Source: Cynocephalus volans
Lineage: Eukaryota > Chordata > Mammalia > Dermoptera > Cynocephalidae
Direction: 5' to 3'
Assembly: GCF_027409185.1 (NCBI RefSeq)
Contig: NC_084478.1
Location: forward strand, 84,489,624 to 84,553,623
Length of the DNA: 64,000 bases
Under the pieces are notes generated by a model. That model worked only from the letters and a program-made list of their open reading frames with translations, was not told the origin of the DNA and ran no database searches. Within the stretch, counting starts at the first letter, position 1, and the number at the start of each line of letters is the position of its first letter. Of the stretch, positions 11,891 to 22,659 are shown in pieces. The position numbers were made by a program, and so were the translations under genes.

Positions 11891-11993
11891 TTCCTCCAGA
11901 TTTTCAAATTTGTTGGCGTATAGTTGTTTATAGTAGTATCGAATGATTCCTCGTATTTCAGATGAATCAGTTCTAATATCGCCTTTTTCATTT

Positions 11994-13167
11994 CTAATTT
12001 TTGTTATTTGAATCTTCTCTCTTCTTTTTTTTTGTTAGCCATGCAAATGGTTTGTCAATTTTATTTATCTTTTCAAAAAACCAACTTTTTGATTCGTTGA
12101 TCTTTTGTCTTGTTTTTTGGGTTTCAATTTCATTAAGTTCTGCTCTGGTCTTAATGATTTCTTTCCATCTGCTAACTTGAGGTTTGGACTGTTCTTGTTT
12201 TTCTAGTTCTTTAAGTTGAAGTGTTAGGTTGTTCACTTGCCATCTTCCCATTCTCCTGAGGTGAGCATTTAATGCAATAAATTTCCCCCTTAATACTGCT
12301 TTTGCAGTTTCCCAGAGGTTTTGGGATGATGTATCATTATTTTCATTAGTTTCAATAAATTTTTTGATTTCCTGCTTCATTTCTTCTTGGACCCATATGT
12401 CATTAAGTAGAATGCTGTTTCATTTCCATGTGTTTGTATAGTTTCCAGAATTTCGTTTCTTATTGATTTCTAGTTTTAATCCATTGTGGTCTGAGAAAAT
12501 ACATGGGATAATTCCCATTTTTTTGAATTTCTTGAGACTTGATTTGTGACCTAATATGTGATCTATGCTGGAGAATGATCCATGTGCTGATGAGAAGAAT
12601 GAATATTCTGAGGTTGTTGGATGGAATGTTCTGTAGATATCTGCCAATTCCAATTGGTCTAGAGTATTGTTTAGATCTTGTGTTTCTCTACTGATTCTTT
12701 GCCTAGATGATCTGTCTAATATTGACAGTGGGGTGTTCGGGTCCCCTCCTATTATGGTATTAGTGTCTATTTCCTTCTTTAGGTCTAATAGAGATTGTTT
12801 TATAAATCTGGCTGCTCCAACATTGGGTGTATACATATTTATGATTGTTATGTCTTGATGCATCAGTCCTTTTATCATTAAGTAGTGTCCCTCATTGTCT
12901 CTTTTTATGGTTTTTAGTTTAAAGTCTATTTAGTCCGATATAAGAATAGCTACTCCAGCTCGTTTTTCTTTTCTGTTTGCATGGTAAATCTTTTTCCATC
13001 CTCTTAAGTCTATGTGAATCTTTATGGGTGAGGTGGGTCTCTTGTAGGCAGCCTACAGTTGGGTCCTCCTTTCTAATCCAGTCAGCCAGTCTGTGTCTTT
13101 TGATCTGGGAATTTAAGCCTTTTACATTAAGAGTTGTTATTGAAAGGTGTTGATTTATTCCTAGCAT
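11994..13167 (-). pseudogene. L1 ORF2 endonuclease and linker region, frameshifted
   Basis: The start MLGINQHLSITTLNVKGLNS near 13167 matches an L1 ORF2 apurinic-like endonuclease N-terminus. The Asn (LNVKGLN) and Glu (CLQETHL) of the active site are present. A frameshift follows near 13015. The frame then continues from 12878 with IIGGDPNTPLS (Asp and Asn kept; the usual Phe is Pro), SSIDHILG and FSDHNGLKLEI (catalytic Asp-His kept). There is an in-frame stop near 12420, then linker residues to 11994. A T run at 12026-12034 (A run in the coding strand) probably marks the next frameshift. In life this domain nicks DNA at TTTT/A sites. Confidence 0.9.
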
Positions 13168-13408
13168 TTTATTGGTTGTTTGGTTGTCTTAGGTGTCTTT
13201 TGTTCCTTGCTTTCTGATTTACTGTTTGGTTTCTGTGTTTGTTGGTTCCTTAGTTTGTAGATAGCATTTTTGTTTGTTTGTTTTCTCTTCATGAATGCCA
13301 TTTTCATTATACTAGTGGGTTTTGATTTTTCTTGGGTTTTTATGGCAGTGGTAGCTATTTTTCAGGAACCAAACCCAGTACTCCCTTGAGGATTTCTTAT
13401 AAGTGTGG

Positions 13409-14341
13409 TCATGTGGTAGTGAACTCCCCCAATTTTTGTTTGTCTGAGAAATATACTATTTGCCCTTCATTTCGGATGGATAGCCTTGTGGGGTAGAGTA
13501 TTCTTGGCTGGCAATCTTTGTCTTTTAGTATTTTGAAGATATCATCCCATTCCTTTCTAGCTTTTAGGGTTTGTGATGAAAAGTCTGATGTTAGCCTGAT
13601 TTGGGCTCCCTTATAGGTGATTTGACACTTCTCTCTTGCAGCTTTTAAGATTCTCTCTTCATCTCTGAGTTTTGCCAATTTGACTATAACATGTCTTAGA
13701 GAGGGCCTTTTTGGGTTGAATACGTTTGGAGATCATTGAGCTTCCTGGATCTGACGATCTGTGATTTTTCCTATACCTGGGAAGTTTTCTACCACTATTT
13801 TGTTGAATATGTTTTCAGTGCAATCTCCATTTTCCTCCCCTTCTGGAATACCCATGACTCAGATATTTGAGCACTTAAGGTTGTCTGATATCTCTCTCAG
13901 ATTTTCTTCAATGTCTTTGATTCTTTTTTTTTTTTTTTTTTTTGTCTGCTTGTGTTATTTCAAACAGCCCATCTTCAAGTTCAGAGGTTCTCTCTTCAAC
14001 TTCGACAAGCCTGCTGGTTAAACTCTCCGTTGTGTTTTTTATTTCACTGAATAACTTCTTCAGTTCAGCAAGTTCTGCTACATTTTTTTTCAGGACATTG
14101 ATTTCCTTGTACATTTCCTCTTTCAGGTCCTGTATACTTTTCCTCGCTTCATCATGATGTCTAGCTGAGTTTTCTTGTATCTCATTCAGTTCCCTTAGAA
14201 TTATCACTCGAAATTCCTTGTCAGTCATTTCAAGGGCTTCTTGTTCTATAGGATCTAGAGTTTGAGATTTATTAACTTTTGGTGGTGTACTTTCTTGATT
14301 TTTTGTATTTCTGGTATCTTTTTTTTTGGATGTTTATTCAT
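13409..14341 (-). pseudogene. L1 ORF1 (RNA-binding coiled-coil protein) remnant
   Basis: An ATG at 14341-14339 opens a frame (MNKHPKKKIPEIQK...) that hits a stop after about 28 codons. The expected frame resumes with a shift and reads from 14228 as a coiled coil (ELNEIQEN, EINVLKKNVAELAELKKLF, LVEVEERTSELEDGL). It breaks again at an expanded A run (T run about 13924-13943). The C-terminal domain is readable at 13678-13409 (MAKLRDEERILKAAREKCQI, ARKEWDDIFKILKDKDCQPR). ORF1p normally trimerises and coats L1 RNA. At least three disruptions make this copy non-functional. Confidence 0.88.
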
Positions 14342-15923
14342 TGTGGCAGGGGGTTTCACAGTCCACCGGTTTGAGACTATTGACTAAGATGTTGCTGTGG
14401 TTGCCAATTTGGTATGGCTACCTCCGTGACTACTCAGTTGGCCTCTAGTGCCTTGTGTGTGTGGTTGCCTCGGGTCTTGGGCCTCTCCGGGGAGCCTCCT
14501 CTCTGGTCAGATGGACTCTGCTGGGCTGCTGGATCACGGGGCGGTACCACAGGGTGTGCGGTCTCTGCTGAGCTTCCACTTCCCGTGTAGGACGTCTCCC
14601 TGTTCTGTGCACTCTGGCCCGAGCTGTTGGATCATGCAGTGGCTACCCCACAGGGTGTGTGGTTTCTGTCGAGTCTCCGCCTCCCTAGCCAGACGTCTCC
14701 CTGCTCTGTCCGCACTGTGCTGGCCTGGGACGTGTCTTCTGCAACTCTCGTCTATCAGCTGGGCCTTCAAGACCCTGCTCGGCACTGCCTCACCCAGGAA
14801 GTCTACCAGGTTTCTGCTAGGCACAGACGACCGGTCGCTCTGGGTGCCTTTGTAGCACTGTGTAGATCTTTCTCGGGACTTATCACCTTCCTCCTGGTAT
14901 CGTGGTTATTTGTGTACTTGTCTTATCTCCCACACCAGAGTGTGAGCTCCTCAGGGGAGGAGCCCGCAGCACACAGTTCACCTTTGAATCCCCCCGGTGC
15001 GGACTGAGTCCGGTGCCCGCCCACAGTCAGCTCTCCGGCAGGTTCAAGTAAACTCGGGAACTCTCCGACCACACTATTCCTAACCAGAAATCAGTTAGGT
15101 GTTTTTCTGAACTGGTGGCCGCAGAGATGGTATCTGCCTCCCGGTAACAGGAAGTTTACTGGGGGCTGGAGCCCAGGGTGCTGTGGAGTGACAGTCAGCC
15201 CAGCCCGTACTTCCTTGCCCTCCCGACGCTGGCCGGGGACGCCCCATGCCACCAGCCCCACCAGAGAACCGCGGATGGAGTGGGAGGGGAGGCCGGCCCG
15301 CAGGCCCCGGGAAGCCCCGCGCCGGGGCAAGCAATTGGGAAGACTCAGTGAGGAGCCGAGCTGGGCAAGGAGGACAGGCTTGGCCGAGCCCAGCCGGAGC
15401 CGCCACCACCTGAGACAATGGAGGCAGCCCCAGGGCCGGTGAGTGGCCCGGTGGGGCAGGCGGAAGCCAGGCGGGTGACCGCCCCCCGAGCAGGGCCGTG
15501 CCAGGGGTCACTCACAGGGCTGTGCCAGGTCGGGCAGCTCCCTCTTTGCCTCTGCATCGTCGCCATCCCCGTTCTCGGCCGCCGCTGCCTTGGGCTGCTC
15601 ACTCGGTCCCGCAGCGCGGCTCAGGCGCTCCCAGGAATCTTCTTTTATGCCGGCCTGAAACCTCGAATCCTGAATAGGGCAGCTGGCCGCCTTCAGCGCG
15701 GCCCCGGCCTCCGGGATCCTGGCAGCATCAACAGCAGCCCCGGCGCTGTGTTCCCTGTTTAGAGACTCGCTTTTTCAGCTAAGAAACAGTTCTTTGCCTG
15801 CTCCATATTTCAAAGGTGTTGCCTGTAAATGAGGTAGCCTCTCCTGCCAAGGGCAAAGTGGCGGTCAGCCCCCACGACTGGCCACCAGCAGCGGTCCTCC
15901 CTTAAGAGACGGCAAGAGGCTCA
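14342..15923 (-). promoter_or_regulatory. L1 5' UTR / internal promoter, CpG-rich
   Basis: This is about 1.58 kb of GC-rich DNA with many intact CpGs (e.g. GCCGGCCCGCAGGCC at 15290, CCCCGCGCCGGGG near 15313) in an otherwise AT-rich setting, directly upstream of ORF1 on the minus strand. By family analogy it is the internal RNA polymerase II promoter of L1. Several frames of 80-140 codons here come from GC composition and are not genes. It includes two tandem units of about 98 bp (14525-14720). Confidence 0.8.
14525..14720 (-). repeat. Two tandem monomers of about 98 bp in the L1 5' UTR
   Basis: Unit A (14525-14622) and unit B (14623-14720) share, in + orientation, GCTGYTGGATCA at their starts, CCACAGGGTGTGYGGT in the middle and ACGTCTCCCTGYTCTGT at the end. 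A partial unit precedes A (from about 14506). Rodent L1 promoters are built from about 200 bp monomers; here the period is shorter. Confidence 0.75.
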
Positions 15924-15932
15924 CCAACCGTT

Positions 15933-17325
15933 CTTTAAGTTATACTTATATTACACAGATAAATAAAAAAATGTAACTTCTAACTGCAGGTCATGGTCAA
16001 AACAGTCCCCAAATTGCAGGGATAATAGAGACTGCCTAGAAGAGTTCTTCTGCTGGGGCTGAGCTTCCTGGTTGGGGAGACTCTGAGGCTGTGTCTGTTC
16101 TGCATTTACTCCATTGGCAGGCCCATCACTTTTAGAATGACTACAGAACAGTCTTCTCTTTTGTCCTGTAATTCATTCTGTCATATTCCTTAGCAAAAAC
16201 TGAACAAAAGACACTGGTCCAGAAATAACCTCGAAGTTTATCAACAGTGGCGGACCTCAGTATTCCTGCCAGCTTTAATGAGCAGACAGGTCTCTCCCCA
16301 TGGGAATCCCTCACCTTTTCACATGATCTTAATATCCCTTGATCTGTCATAGGTCAGGGCAGCAAAGCACTTGGGGAGGTGAAGGAGGTGCAGAGGGAGG
16401 GATGCATTCAGTAGATTCTAGGAGTGAAACAGCTGGAAACTCTGAGGGTACCAAAAAATAATAATATGGAGATGAATAATAGAAGGGTTGTGGAATTCCT
16501 AGATCCATCTCCATTTTCAAGTGTTAAGTATATTTTGGGAATTGACAATTTTAGATTTGCTAAGGACCTTAACCAAGAAAAATGAAGGACAATGAGGAAA
16601 ATGTTAGTTTGGGAACTCATTTTAAAAGTGATCCTGGCCTACCATTGGAGGCACAGGAAGAAACAGGACTTTCCTTCCCTATTCTCAGGAAGTAGAGTTC
16701 CAGTAATTTCATATGCTTTCTAAGAACACTCAATTATCATCATCTATCTGGGAGCAGGGATGGGGGTGGTTATCTAGGGGAGCAGAAGGGATACCTTGAG
16801 CAATAAAGCTGATCTACCTGGCAGGATGACACTCATGTTGCAACCTGAAGACCTCCTTCTCCACCCTTCTCTTTCTGGGAAAAAAAAAAAAAATCCCAGA
16901 TTATTTCTTCCATGATTGCTCAAGAACAATTTGTAGGGCTGTGAGTACAGGACCATGGGCATGCATCATAACATTGCTGTGACCATGGCAGGCTGACATT
17001 TACTAAACCTGGAACTCCCTTACGAAAGTACCCTGTCCCGAACTTACATCAGTTTGCTTATCCTCAAGTGCAATTCCTGGGGGGGACTAAAGGTGGCATT
17101 TGCTAAGGAGAGAGGCATATAGGTTATACCTTAAAGCTACCTATGTGGCTGGTGGGTGTTTGCTATCTGGAACCCAAGTATAAGTGTAGTGATCATTTTA
17201 CTTACATTTTGGCCACTGTTGTGTCTCTTGTTGGTTCTTCGTCTTTTGTCCTTCCATTGAAACAAAGTGTCTTCTGATTTGTAATTAGATCTGGTTGCCA
17301 GATTATCACTGCCCCCATAAACCAT
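15933..17325. other. Unassigned intergenic sequence
   Basis: No gene or repeat family is recognised. Frames of up to 70 codons (16141-16350, 16408-16620, 17137-17325) lack any recognisable domain and are probably chance. Confidence 0.4.
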
Positions 17326-17329
17326 CCTT

Positions 17330-17510
17330 TAAAAAAAAGGGGACAGCAAGAAGGGTTTTATTCTACCCTCTCCATCCCCCAGCAAATGTAGCAGATTTCT
17401 TCTAAACGTACTCAAGTAAAATTCCTGGGGGTGCGGGTAATAGGATAAAAAACCAGAAAAATGAATTGGGCAGTAAAACATCTATTTGGGTACCTCCTAA
17501 AATTTATTAA
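17330..17510. repeat. Unassigned dispersed repeat, copy B (partial)
   Basis: Resembles the first part of copy A at 1856-1990: an A run, then a pyrimidine-rich stretch, then ACTCAAGTAAAATTCCTGGG against ACTCAAGGAAAATTCCTGGG. An LTR inserts at its end. Confidence 0.4.
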
Positions 17511-17513
17511 ACC

Positions 17514-18106
17514 TGTCAGGTAAAAAAAAAAAAAAAATCCAGATTTAAGAAGAGACTTTATTCCAAAGGATTATAACCAGAGGGGGAAAGGGACTATTGC
17601 AGTGGAGAAAACCTCCAACCGTGAAATCTGCAAGTGTCTCAAAAGTCAGGCAGGAAAGGACTTTTATAGGGAGAAATGAACAAGGCTAGAAAGAACTGGT
17701 GTGGGGAAGTGGGATAAGAGGGTATTGAGACTGGATAACTGATCACAAAAGGCTTTTTCCTTGAAAAAATGGGTCATTAAGGAGGGGTTATATGCTGGCT
17801 TGGGCTAAGGGTGGGTCAAAGTTAAAGGGCATGGGGAAAGGAGAAAAGCGTAATTAAATTTTGGTCGTCAAGGTAGCAGATATATTGTCCAGAAAGATGA
17901 GTACAAACATTTCAGCTAGTCACTTATGAGGCAAAGAATGGGGGAATCTGTACGGTCTGTGTCTGGCCTTGTTCTGGTAAAACAAGTGGGGGCTATCCAT
18001 GAGTCCTATCAAAGTCATATGGGGAAGTATGGTTTTTTGCAATAAGCTTTTTCCTGGAACACAAAAAGGTGGATTTCTTATAATTGGCCCTGTTTTTCAG
18101 GAGCAC
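17514..18106 (-). mobile_element. Solo LTR (ERV1-like), minus strand
   Basis: In reverse complement this begins TGTGCTCCTGAAAAACAGGG. It has a TATA-like CTATAAAAGTCC (complement near 17660-17672) and a polyadenylation signal in TGGAATAAAGTCTCTTCTT (complement near 17542-17562), then ends close to CTGACA. The order promoter, poly(A) signal, short U5 is typical of a retroviral LTR. I cannot define an unambiguous target-site duplication, and there are no internal viral genes beside it. A terminal A/T run near 17521 is probably secondary expansion. Confidence 0.65.
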
Positions 18107-18529
18107 AGTGCTCAGGTAAAATTCAACATTGTCACTCCCAGCTTTTGTTTAAAATGAATATTTGTCACTGAGCAACTCAGAGGCAATTGTGAACCTCCTG
18201 AGTGGTGAGAAGCAGGGTCTCCAAGCATTTCACTAGACTTCCTTTGCAATGCAGACTGTGACTTGTACAAGGAGAAATAAAGCCCATGCATGATCTGCTG
18301 CAGGGATGAGTCTTTTGAAGGAAGGTATATAAAGTTGCCAATAAAATGATGGGACTGAAGGAATGAGAGACTGGATACAAGGAGACTGAGTAAAGAGCCT
18401 GTTTTAATAATATGGATGGAAATAATAACAGGTGACATTTACTTTGTACCAGATACCACCATCAAATACTGGACCCTGTTTCTCTAATTATATCTAAAGT
18501 ATAACTACTGGAGGTGGGGATATTTGTGA

Positions 18530-19165
18530 GGGAGAGCAGGAGTGTGGGATTGGTCATCAAAGCAGCTGCCTGGAACCATGCAAGACTTTCCAAGACCTAA
18601 AGCTCCTCTATGAATCATGAGATTATTTTTACTGAAAATTGGTATTCCTGGTGCTGCTGTTGCTCTCACAATTGATTCCTTCTTTAACAGTCCAGAGTCC
18701 TCTAAAATTTTTTTCTTAGATATGTTTGCTCGTTTATCTTTAACAGCTTTATTGATGTATTATATATACCATAAAATTCTCCCACTTTAAGTGTACAATT
18801 CAATAATTTTTTAGTAAACTCACAGTGTTATGCAACCATCACCACTATTAAGTTTTAGAACATGTCCATTACCTCAGAAAGATCCCCAGTGCTTATTTTC
18901 ATCCACTCCATATACCCACCGCCAGTCCCAGGCAACCACTTTGTGTTTCTATTGTCTCTATCGATTTGCCTCTTCTGGATATTCATAAATGTGATAATAC
19001 AATATTTACTTTGTGTCTGGCTTCCCAGATGCCTTTTTGATTTGGAGTTATATCTCTCCCATGCCTTAGTCTCAGCACCCCAGTCTATTTCCAATTACGA
19101 GTACACACTATAAACCCCATAAATAAGTAGTCAGAATGTAAAAGGGAGAGAGGAGTTTTATTCAC
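18530..19165. repeat. Unassigned dispersed repeat, copy C, split by an L1 fragment
   Basis: Bases 18565-18715 match copy A 2005-2150 (CTTTCCAAGACCTAAAGCTCC, GGTGCTGCTGTTGC, GATTCCTTCTTT). Bases 19060-19165 continue the match to 2150-2265 (CACCCCAGTCT, CAGAATGTAAA). The intervening 18720-19055 is an old minus-strand L1-type 3' UTR. Confidence 0.45.
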
Positions 19166-19169
19166 CTTG

Positions 19170-20060
19170 TATTAGTTTCTATGTGTTCCTTCCCACATAT
19201 ATTATATGACTACCCCATATATACATATGTATGAATTTAGCCTCTCCCTTTTATTGATATTAAATGAACCATAGAACACAAAGATCTATACATTACTTCA
19301 CTTTAAATATATTTTCTAATATGTTATATTGTAAAAAATCCTGCAGTGAATAAACTTGGACATATGTCATTTTGAAAATGCACATATATCTGTAGAATAA
19401 GTCCCTGAAAGTGGAAATGCTAGTCAAAGCATATGTGCATTTGTCATTTTAAAAGAAATTAAGAAGTTTTCTCCCACACTCACATCAAACTTTTAGATCT
19501 CTGACAATGTGATTTATTAAAAATGGTATAAATGTTTTTTTAATTCAGTTTGCACACTACTCGGCACATAGTAGGTACTTGATAAATGTTTGTTGAATGA
19601 AGCTTTTTTGTGTTTTTAGAATCTTGCTATAGAGTAGCCTTGATTTTGTTTCAATTTATACTTTTCATCAACATATTAGTGTCCATTTTTCCCATCTCAC
19701 AACAGTTATCAATTTCTTTTAATTTTAAAAATTATTTTTAATTTTTAAATTGTACTTATTTTTAATTTAAATTTTTAATTAATAATTATTTTCATTCAGA
19801 AAACAATGATGTGCACATACGGTAAATGTAAAGTTTGTCTTTGAATTCCCTGCTCCCTTTTATTTTTTTCCAGGATAATTAGTATATTCAACATTATACA
19901 ATGTAATTAATTTTCGTGGCCCTTTACCAGTTCTTCCTTTATCCCCCTCCCACTCCCCCTTTCCCACTTCTGGTAACCTCAGTTCTATTTTCTTCTTTTG
20001 AAAGTTCAACGTGTTATTGTGATTGTTGTGTCTTTCTGTCTTTATTTATTTTAGCTCCCT
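19170..20060 (-). mobile_element. Two old LINE-1 3' fragments, minus strand
   Basis: Bases 19170-19530 read in antisense as L1M ORF2 C-terminus and 3' UTR. Bases 19890-20055 show the antisense L1 3' UTR signature (CCTTTACCAGTTCTTCC, TTTGAAAGTTCAACGTGTTA). Between them 19560-19890 is AT-rich and unassigned, except for an L2/MIR-like end at 19570-19602 (CATAGTAGGTACTTGATAAA). Confidence 0.6.
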
Positions 20061-20284
20061 GTTCCCTTTTTTAATCGTCTTCAATTCCCATACCATTACC
20101 TCTATTCTTCCCTTCTCCACCAGATGCCTAAGATTCCTATGTACTATTATATCTCCTGGTAGAAAAGAGCATATACCTTGATAAGAATAACCTTCTCTTA
20201 AATGTGATGAAGATAAGGTTTTCCCTGCTATCAGAATTATATCTGGACAGTTCACTCCCTGAGATCTCTTTGCAGCTCCAGTTA

Positions 20285-20430
20285 TGCCTCAACTTCTCCA
20301 CTTATAAAAAGTGTATAATAATAGTACGTGCTTCATAGAGTTATTGTGAGGATTAAATGAATTAATTTATGTAAAGCCCTGATTTCAGTGTGTGACACAC
20401 AGTAAGAATTCAATAAATGTTTGCTGCTGT
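20285..20430 (+). mobile_element. MIR SINE remnant
   Basis: The MIR 3' half is recognisable: GTTATTGTGAGGATTAAATG, then 'aagaattcaataaatg'. It is old and without a target-site duplication. Confidence 0.75.
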
Positions 20431-20779
20431 TGTTATTACTATCAGCATCAGGATGGTCTCTGAGGGTTATAGCTGATGTGATTACTACCATCTCCACATT
20501 AGGAGCAGAATTCTGTGGGTAAGTTGTCACATATGGCCTTGGATCTTTGTCTGGAGCATATCTGATTCGAGGAAGAGGACTTAACTTTCCACATTCCAAA
20601 AGCCATGATCTCAAGTTCCTAAACCATAATGAATGAATGAGGTAGGTTCCTATCCTACCTCCAAGAATTAGACCCAAACTTCTATTTCTAATGTTTCTCT
20701 GTCTTTCAACAACAAAAGGAAACATTAAATATTAACACTAGTTACCTAGGAATGGTGGGGTTGCTGTTGATTTTCACTG

Positions 20780-22260
20780 TCTTCTTTAAACATTTCTTTA
20801 TTTTTTAATATTTTTAACAATAATCATTAATTACCTTTGTAATCAGTAAAAATAAGAAATTCCATTCTAAAGCAATCTAGAAGGAAACTTATCTCTGATT
20901 AAAATTTAAAATATATAAAATAATGCAAGTAAATAAAAGGTTTTCAATTAAAAGAACCATTAGACATAATAAACAGACAAAGACTGAACAAATAATTCAC
21001 AGAAGAGGAAATTAGGCTCCTAATAAACTTGAGAAATACCCATTAATAATTTTTTAAACGGAAGTTAATACAATATTAGGGTACCATTTCTTTTACCTTA
21101 AAAAGTATAAATAGTAAGAATGAAACTACTCAATGTTATATGGGATGCAAGAAAAGAGCTATTTACATAAATCTAAACTGCTATGGTATTTTGTAAAATG
21201 CTCATAACATTTTTCTCAGTAATTCCAATCTGGACCTCTTTAATAAGGTAAGAATCAGAAATGTGGAAGACTTTTGTACTCAAAAATTTATATAGCATAG
21301 TTTCTAATAGCAAAATAGTGAGGAAAATTTTAACATTCAATAGCAATGGATTCTTAAAGTGATTAAATAATGGATTGTTGTATTGCTAATAAAATAACAT
21401 TTAAAAACAGTTTAACTGGCATATGTAATATAAAATAATATATGTAAAACTGTACAGTACTGTATGATACCAATGAAATAAAAATGTATAATACCTGCAT
21501 AGAAAATGATTGGGAAAATACATCAAAAGCTTAATAACAGCTTACTCTGGGTTGAGGGATTATAGTTTGTTTTTCTTTGTAAATCTGTCTATATTTACCA
21601 GGTTTTCAACAAAGCTCATGAATTACTTTTTAAATCATAAACAAAAGCTATTTTAAAATATATACAAGAAATGTTAATAGCATGGGAAAATATCTCTATA
21701 AAGTTATATGAAAAAAGCATGATATACAGAAAAATTATATTAAATGTGAAAAATGCAAAGAACTAAAAAAGCTAGCATAAATGCATCTAAACATTAAAGT
21801 TTTTGTCTCTGGTAGCATGAATGTGGTGTTTTGAAATTTCTTCTACATTTAGCTGAACCTCTACAATGTATACATATTATTTTTATAATGAGAAAAAGGC
21901 TATAAAATTAAATCCCAATGTGAATATAGGGTAAAGAATATGAAAATCATTCGGAGAAGAAAAACGGGCAATACTATGAAACATATATAAATATGTTTCC
22001 TAATTATGTCCTAATTATGAAAGAAATGCAAATTAAAACAGTGGTGAAATGCAAGTTTTCGCCTATCACATTGAGGAACAATTATTTTAAAGATCATAAT
22101 CAATGGAGACAAGGATGCAGAAAAGAATTTTATATCTACTTTTCTTGGAAACATGTTTTCCTCCAAATTTGGAAGAGAAGGAAGTGTGGACAGTTGTATT
22201 TTATAGAGCACTGCTGCCATCTTCAGGAAACTAATGAAATTAATAGTACACAGTTTTTAA
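20780..22260 (+). mobile_element. Old LINE-1 3' fragments, plus strand
   Basis: Diverged L1M 3' UTR and ORF2 remnants are discernible (e.g. 20965-21050, 21540-21640 with the 'taccaggttttcaacaaagc' type end, and 22015-22200 with 'gaaatgcaaattaaaac'). The 136-codon frame at 21993-22403 is made of this and the next L1 piece and is not a gene. Confidence 0.55.
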
Positions 22261-22349
22261 GTCAAGGAGATGGAGAGAAATCACTGTATAAAAATTTAAG
22301 ACCCCCAATATTATCAAAGACCAGATGCTTCTTCTGTCACTCTGGAATG

Positions 22350-22645
22350 GGCTTTGTGGAGAGAGACCTGAACATACCTCTCAGCACTGAACAGATCATC
22401 TAGGCAACAAATCAACAGAGTAACCTTTACTCTTTCTGAGGCAGAGAAGAAATCTAGGGTTATCAGGGTGGAAGAGGGAAGGGAGATGGGGATAGGGAGA
22501 GATTGGACAAGGGGCATAAAGAGTAAGTACAATTTATAACAATAGATATACTAGTAATATTGATTTGATCAACATATGTCAACATTGAACCCCCAAAATA
22601 TGTATAATCAATTATGATTCAATAAAAATTTTTAAATAAATAAAT
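22350..22645 (+). mobile_element. LINE-1 with endonuclease segment joined directly to the 3' UTR
   Basis: Bases 22355-22422 match the ORF2 endonuclease segment encoding the LSTLDRSSRQKIN stretch ('gaacagatcatctaggcaac'). At about 22422 the sequence jumps to L1 3' UTR (GGGTTATCAGGGTGGAAGAG, 'gaacccccaaaatatg') and a TAAA-rich tail at 22622-22652. More than 3 kb of ORF2 is missing in between. Confidence 0.65.
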
Positions 22646-22659
22646 AAATAAAAGTTTAA

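Larger units (their letters stand above)
9009..15923 (-). mobile_element. Essentially full-length LINE-1, minus strand, with inactivating lesions
   Basis: Reading leftwards from about 15923: a GC/CpG-rich 5' UTR (15923-14342), an ORF1 remnant (14341-13409), ORF2 (about 13167-9371), then a 3' UTR ending in A-rich sequence near 9150 with the young t-SINE attached. The 9 bp CCAACCGTT occurs immediately outside both ends (9000-9008 and 15924-15932), a candidate target-site duplication. Length without the SINE is about 6.77 kb, as expected for a complete mammalian L1. ORF2 has about two frameshifts and three in-frame stops, so the copy cannot be autonomous. Surviving CpGs suggest it is relatively recent. 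Confidence 0.85.

Noticed and set aside
14448-15007. 135 and 126 codon plus-strand frames
   Set aside because: Antisense to the L1 5' UTR and built largely from its tandem monomers; no protein family is recognisable.
15091-15762. Long overlapping GC-rich frames (79-138 codons) on both strands
   Set aside because: They lie in the 5' UTR of the full-length L1. High GC lowers stop-codon frequency on both strands, and none has a recognisable domain.
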